Shown here piece by piece: positions 5,905 through 7,528 of a stretch of DNA of 7,528 nt (the stretch's first letter is position 1; every line of letters starts with the position of its first letter). The DNA comes from Rickettsiaceae bacterium (GTDB taxonomy: Bacteria; Pseudomonadota; Alphaproteobacteria; Rickettsiales; Rickettsiaceae): positions 1-7,528 of the forward strand of contig JANQTT010000014.1 of the NCBI GenBank assembly GCA_030731565.1, given 5' to 3'. A program made the position numbers and the translations under genes. The notes under the pieces are model-generated. The model did not search any database. It saw nothing but the letters and a program-made list of their open reading frames with translations, and was not told where the DNA came from.

Positions 5905-6876
5905 ATGACTCAAAACTTAACAGAACAACTAGCTAACCCATATCTTGATCTAGAAGCCGAAATTGCTAAACTGAAAAAATCTATGAATGCAGTAATCTTA
6001 GCACACTATTATCAAGATTCAGAAATACAAGATATTGCAGATTTTATTGGGGATTCATTAGAATTGTCTAAAAAGGCCGCAGAAACTGACGCAGATGTAA
6101 TTATATTTTGCGGAGTTAAATTCATGGCAGAGGCTGCTCTTATACTAAATCCAAAGAAAAAAGTTTTAATACCAGACATGGCCGCTGGCTGCTCGCTTGA
6201 AGATTCTTGCCCCGCTGATAAATTTAGGGAATTTAGGAATAAGTATCCAAATCATGTTTCAGTAACTTATATAAACTGCTCAGCTGAAGTCAAAGCTTTG
6301 TCTGATATAATTGTAACCTCCTCTAGCGCAGAAAAGATCATAAACTCTATACCGCAAGATAAAGAGATATTGTTTGCTCCAGATAAGCATTTAGGTAATT
6401 ACCTGATTCACAAAACTGGAAGAAATATGACATTGTGGGAAGGAACCTGCATTGTTCATGAAAATTTCTCAGAACGAGAGTTAATCCGTCTAAGAACATC
6501 GCACCCGGAAGCGATAATTATCGCTCACCCAGAGTGCCCTACCGCGCTACTTGAATATGCCAATCATATAGGCTCTACTTCATCATTACTAAACTATACA
6601 AAAGAAAATAATGGCAAAGAATTTATAGTCCTAACTGAACCTGGTATCATTCATCAAATGCATAAAATATCACCAGATAGCACTTTCTATGACGTACCCT
6701 CCTTAAACAAAGCAGGCTGTACATCATGCAGTGAATGCCCCTTCATGAGGCTAAATAGCCTTGAAAAAATATATGCATGCATGGTAAATGGTGCTCCAGA
6801 AATAACTTTAAATCCTGAAATAGCTCAAAAGGCAAAAATTGCCTTAGATCGAATGATTGCTGGCAAGTATTTATAG
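5905..6876 (+). CDS. nadA: Quinolinate synthase (NadA), 4Fe-4S enzyme of NAD biosynthesis
   Basis: NadA condenses iminoaspartate with dihydroxyacetone phosphate to give quinolinate, the de novo precursor of NAD. The 323 residues cover the family from end to end. The N-terminal signature [21 protein letters not shown] (31-51) holds H34 and Y36 of the active site. [10 protein letters not shown] (69-78) follows. C96 in [12 protein letters not shown] is the first cluster cysteine and C182 in WEGTCIVHE the second. HPEC (208-211) is an active-site histidine region, and [10 protein letters not shown] (272-281) ends with C278, the third cluster ligand, matching C297 of E. coli. The pattern fits the three-cysteine 4Fe-4S NadA. 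NadA needs iminoaspartate from NadB (aspartate oxidase) or an aspartate dehydrogenase, and NadC downstream; none is in the window, so the gene stands alone. It is convergent with kdpC. The ATG is the first in frame at the expected family start. Confidence 0.96.
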   Translation: MTQNLTEQLANPYLDLEAEIAKLKKSMNAVILAHYYQDSEIQDIADFIGDSLELSKKAAETDADVIIFCGVKFMAEAALILNPKKKVLIPDMAAGCSLEDSCPADKFREFRNKYPNHVSVTYINCSAEVKALSDIIVTSSSAEKIINSIPQDKEILFAPDKHLGNYLIHKTGRNMTLWEGTCIVHENFSERELIRLRTSHPEAIIIAHPECPTALLEYANHIGSTSSLLNYTKENNGKEFIVLTEPGIIHQMHKISPDSTFYDVPSLNKAGCTSCSECPFMRLNSLEKIYACMVNGAPEITLNPEIAQKAKIALDRMIAGKYL

Positions 6877-6925
6877 TTATAGTAAATCACATTGAATTAG
6901 GTGATATTTAATTTGAGGATTGGTA

Positions 6926-7459
6926 TTATTTATCGTAATACCCTGCCAAAACCGCATTAAGAAGAGTCGTGTTTACTATCTCTAATTCAAAAAATGGCTC
7001 TGAGTTATTTAACGAGTACTTTTCTATCAATCTAATTAAACTATCAGATTTAATACCGCGCTTTGCCGCTATCTGTATCGCCTGCTTAATCGCATCTCTT
7101 TTCATTATATATGGATCTAAAAGGCTAGAAGAAGGCGTAATCAAAGATATATCATAAGGATTATCCGCTTTGATATAACGTTCAAGCAACTTATCTTTTA
7201 GTTTATCGTTATATAAAGCTAGGTCGCAGCAGGAATCAAACTTTTCTTTTGTTCTAGGAGAAAAGTACTTTGCATTTTCAAGCTGCTGCGCAAGAAGAAA
7301 CGAGCCTCGGATATTTTTATCCTTATCTAAAATCAAGCTACCTTTTGCATTTTCTTGCCAAAAAGTATGGCCTACAAAATATACAACACCGCTATAAATG
7401 CAAATAAAGGCTACACAAACAAGGTAAAGAACAAGACTAGCAATGAGGTTTTTTATCAT
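6926..7459 (-). CDS. kdpC: Potassium-transporting ATPase subunit C (KdpC), divergent
   Basis: KdpC is the single-span subunit of the high-affinity KdpFABC potassium pump, thought to stabilise the complex and assist K+ binding on the periplasmic side. The 177 residues show an N-terminal membrane helix (about 5-30) and then the family core. GSLILDKDKNIRGSFLLAQ (40-58) matches GSLI...VRGSALIGQ of E. coli, and AKYFSPRT (63-70) matches GYFHGRPS. ITPSSSLLDPYI (107-118) matches TASASGLDNNI, followed by the helix QAIQIAAKRGIKSDSLIRLIEKY (126-148). The region normally reading SGGSNLAVSNP is here DSCCDLALYND (75-85), so the conserved glycine-asparagine motif is replaced by a CysCys. The start ATG overlaps the kdpB stop as ATGA, implying translational coupling and an operon. 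No kdpD or kdpE follows; the next gene is nadA on the opposite strand. The family assignment is firm on order of motifs and neighbour; whether the diverged subunit is fully functional is unknown. Confidence 0.9.
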   Translation of the reverse strand: MIKNLIASLVLYLVCVAFICIYSGVVYFVGHTFWQENAKGSLILDKDKNIRGSFLLAQQLENAKYFSPRTKEKFDSCCDLALYNDKLKDKLLERYIKADNPYDISLITPSSSLLDPYIMKRDAIKQAIQIAAKRGIKSDSLIRLIEKYSLNNSEPFFELEIVNTTLLNAVLAGYYDK

Positions 7460-7528
7460 ACAAGACCCAAACTTAAAATAAATATCTCAATGACTTTAAT
7501 ACAAATAAATGGAGAAACTAATCCCCCA
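7456..7528 (-). CDS. kdpB: Potassium-transporting ATPase subunit B (KdpB), C-terminal 23 residues (partial)
   Basis: A minus-strand frame entering from the right edge encodes GGLVSPFICIKVIEIFILSL plus GLV and then TGA (7458-7456). This matches the last transmembrane segment of KdpB, the P-type ATPase subunit that hydrolyses ATP (E. coli ends GGLIVPFIGIKVID...GLV). The TGA overlaps the kdpC ATG in an ATGA junction, the usual kdpA-kdpB-kdpC arrangement. The catalytic domains lie beyond the window. Confidence 0.87.
   Translation of the reverse strand, partial: GGLVSPFICIKVIEIFILSLGLV

Noticed and set aside
6886..6905. Possible bidirectional terminator between nadA and kdpC (ATCAC...GTGAT, 10-base loop).
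   Set aside because: Only five pairs with a mismatch directly beyond and no U-run on either strand; too weak to call.
6969..7157. Plus-strand 62-codon frame opposite kdpC.
   Set aside because: It is an antisense shadow of kdpC, which is confirmed by its motifs and by the ATGA overlap with kdpB.

Overview
The window is AT-rich (roughly two thirds A+T) and looks like chromosomal DNA of an obligately host-associated alphaproteobacterium, most likely a member of the Rickettsiales. Four things point that way. There is a methyltransferase of the kind that modifies outer-membrane protein lysines in Rickettsia, a small rickettsial-type beta-barrel surface protein, a short class I ribonucleotide reductase (NrdA of 617 residues without an ATP-cone), and a dispersed-type palindrome containing ATCCTGAA...TTCAGGAT. 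Assignment below order level is not possible from the sequence alone.

Layout. Positions 1-1731 (minus strand) hold a probable two-gene operon: a beta-barrel outer-membrane protein (1731 to 874) followed 25 bases later by a SAM-dependent methyltransferase that runs off the left edge. A good sigma-70 type promoter (1771-1798) drives it. The 550-base divergent intergenic region 1732-2281 contains a 154-base MITE-like element (1828-1981). It has 25-base perfect terminal inverted repeats, a nested internal palindrome, and an apparent 9-base target duplication. Further right lie two candidate NrdR boxes spaced 31 bases start to start, and a promoter for nrdA.

Positions 2282-5205 (plus strand) are the nrdA-nrdB operon for class Ia-like ribonucleotide reductase, closed by an AT-rich hairpin. 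All catalytic, radical-transfer and metal-ligand residues that I could check are present. Next is a lone 123-residue, charged protein of unknown function (5315-5686), then nadA for quinolinate synthase (5905-6876). On the right edge, minus strand, are the last 23 codons of kdpB and all of a divergent kdpC, which overlap by ATGA. nadA and kdpC converge across 49 bases.

Function. NrdAB makes deoxyribonucleotides, NadA makes the quinolinate precursor of NAD, and KdpBC belong to a high-affinity potassium pump. These are housekeeping or nutrient-acquisition genes with no obvious common pathway. The surface protein plus methyltransferase pair is the one neighbourhood that suggests a functional couple (candidate substrate plus modifying enzyme). 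No clearly novel multi-gene system is visible. The most unusual items are that pair, the MITE-like element in front of it, the orphan 123-residue gene and the diverged kdpC.
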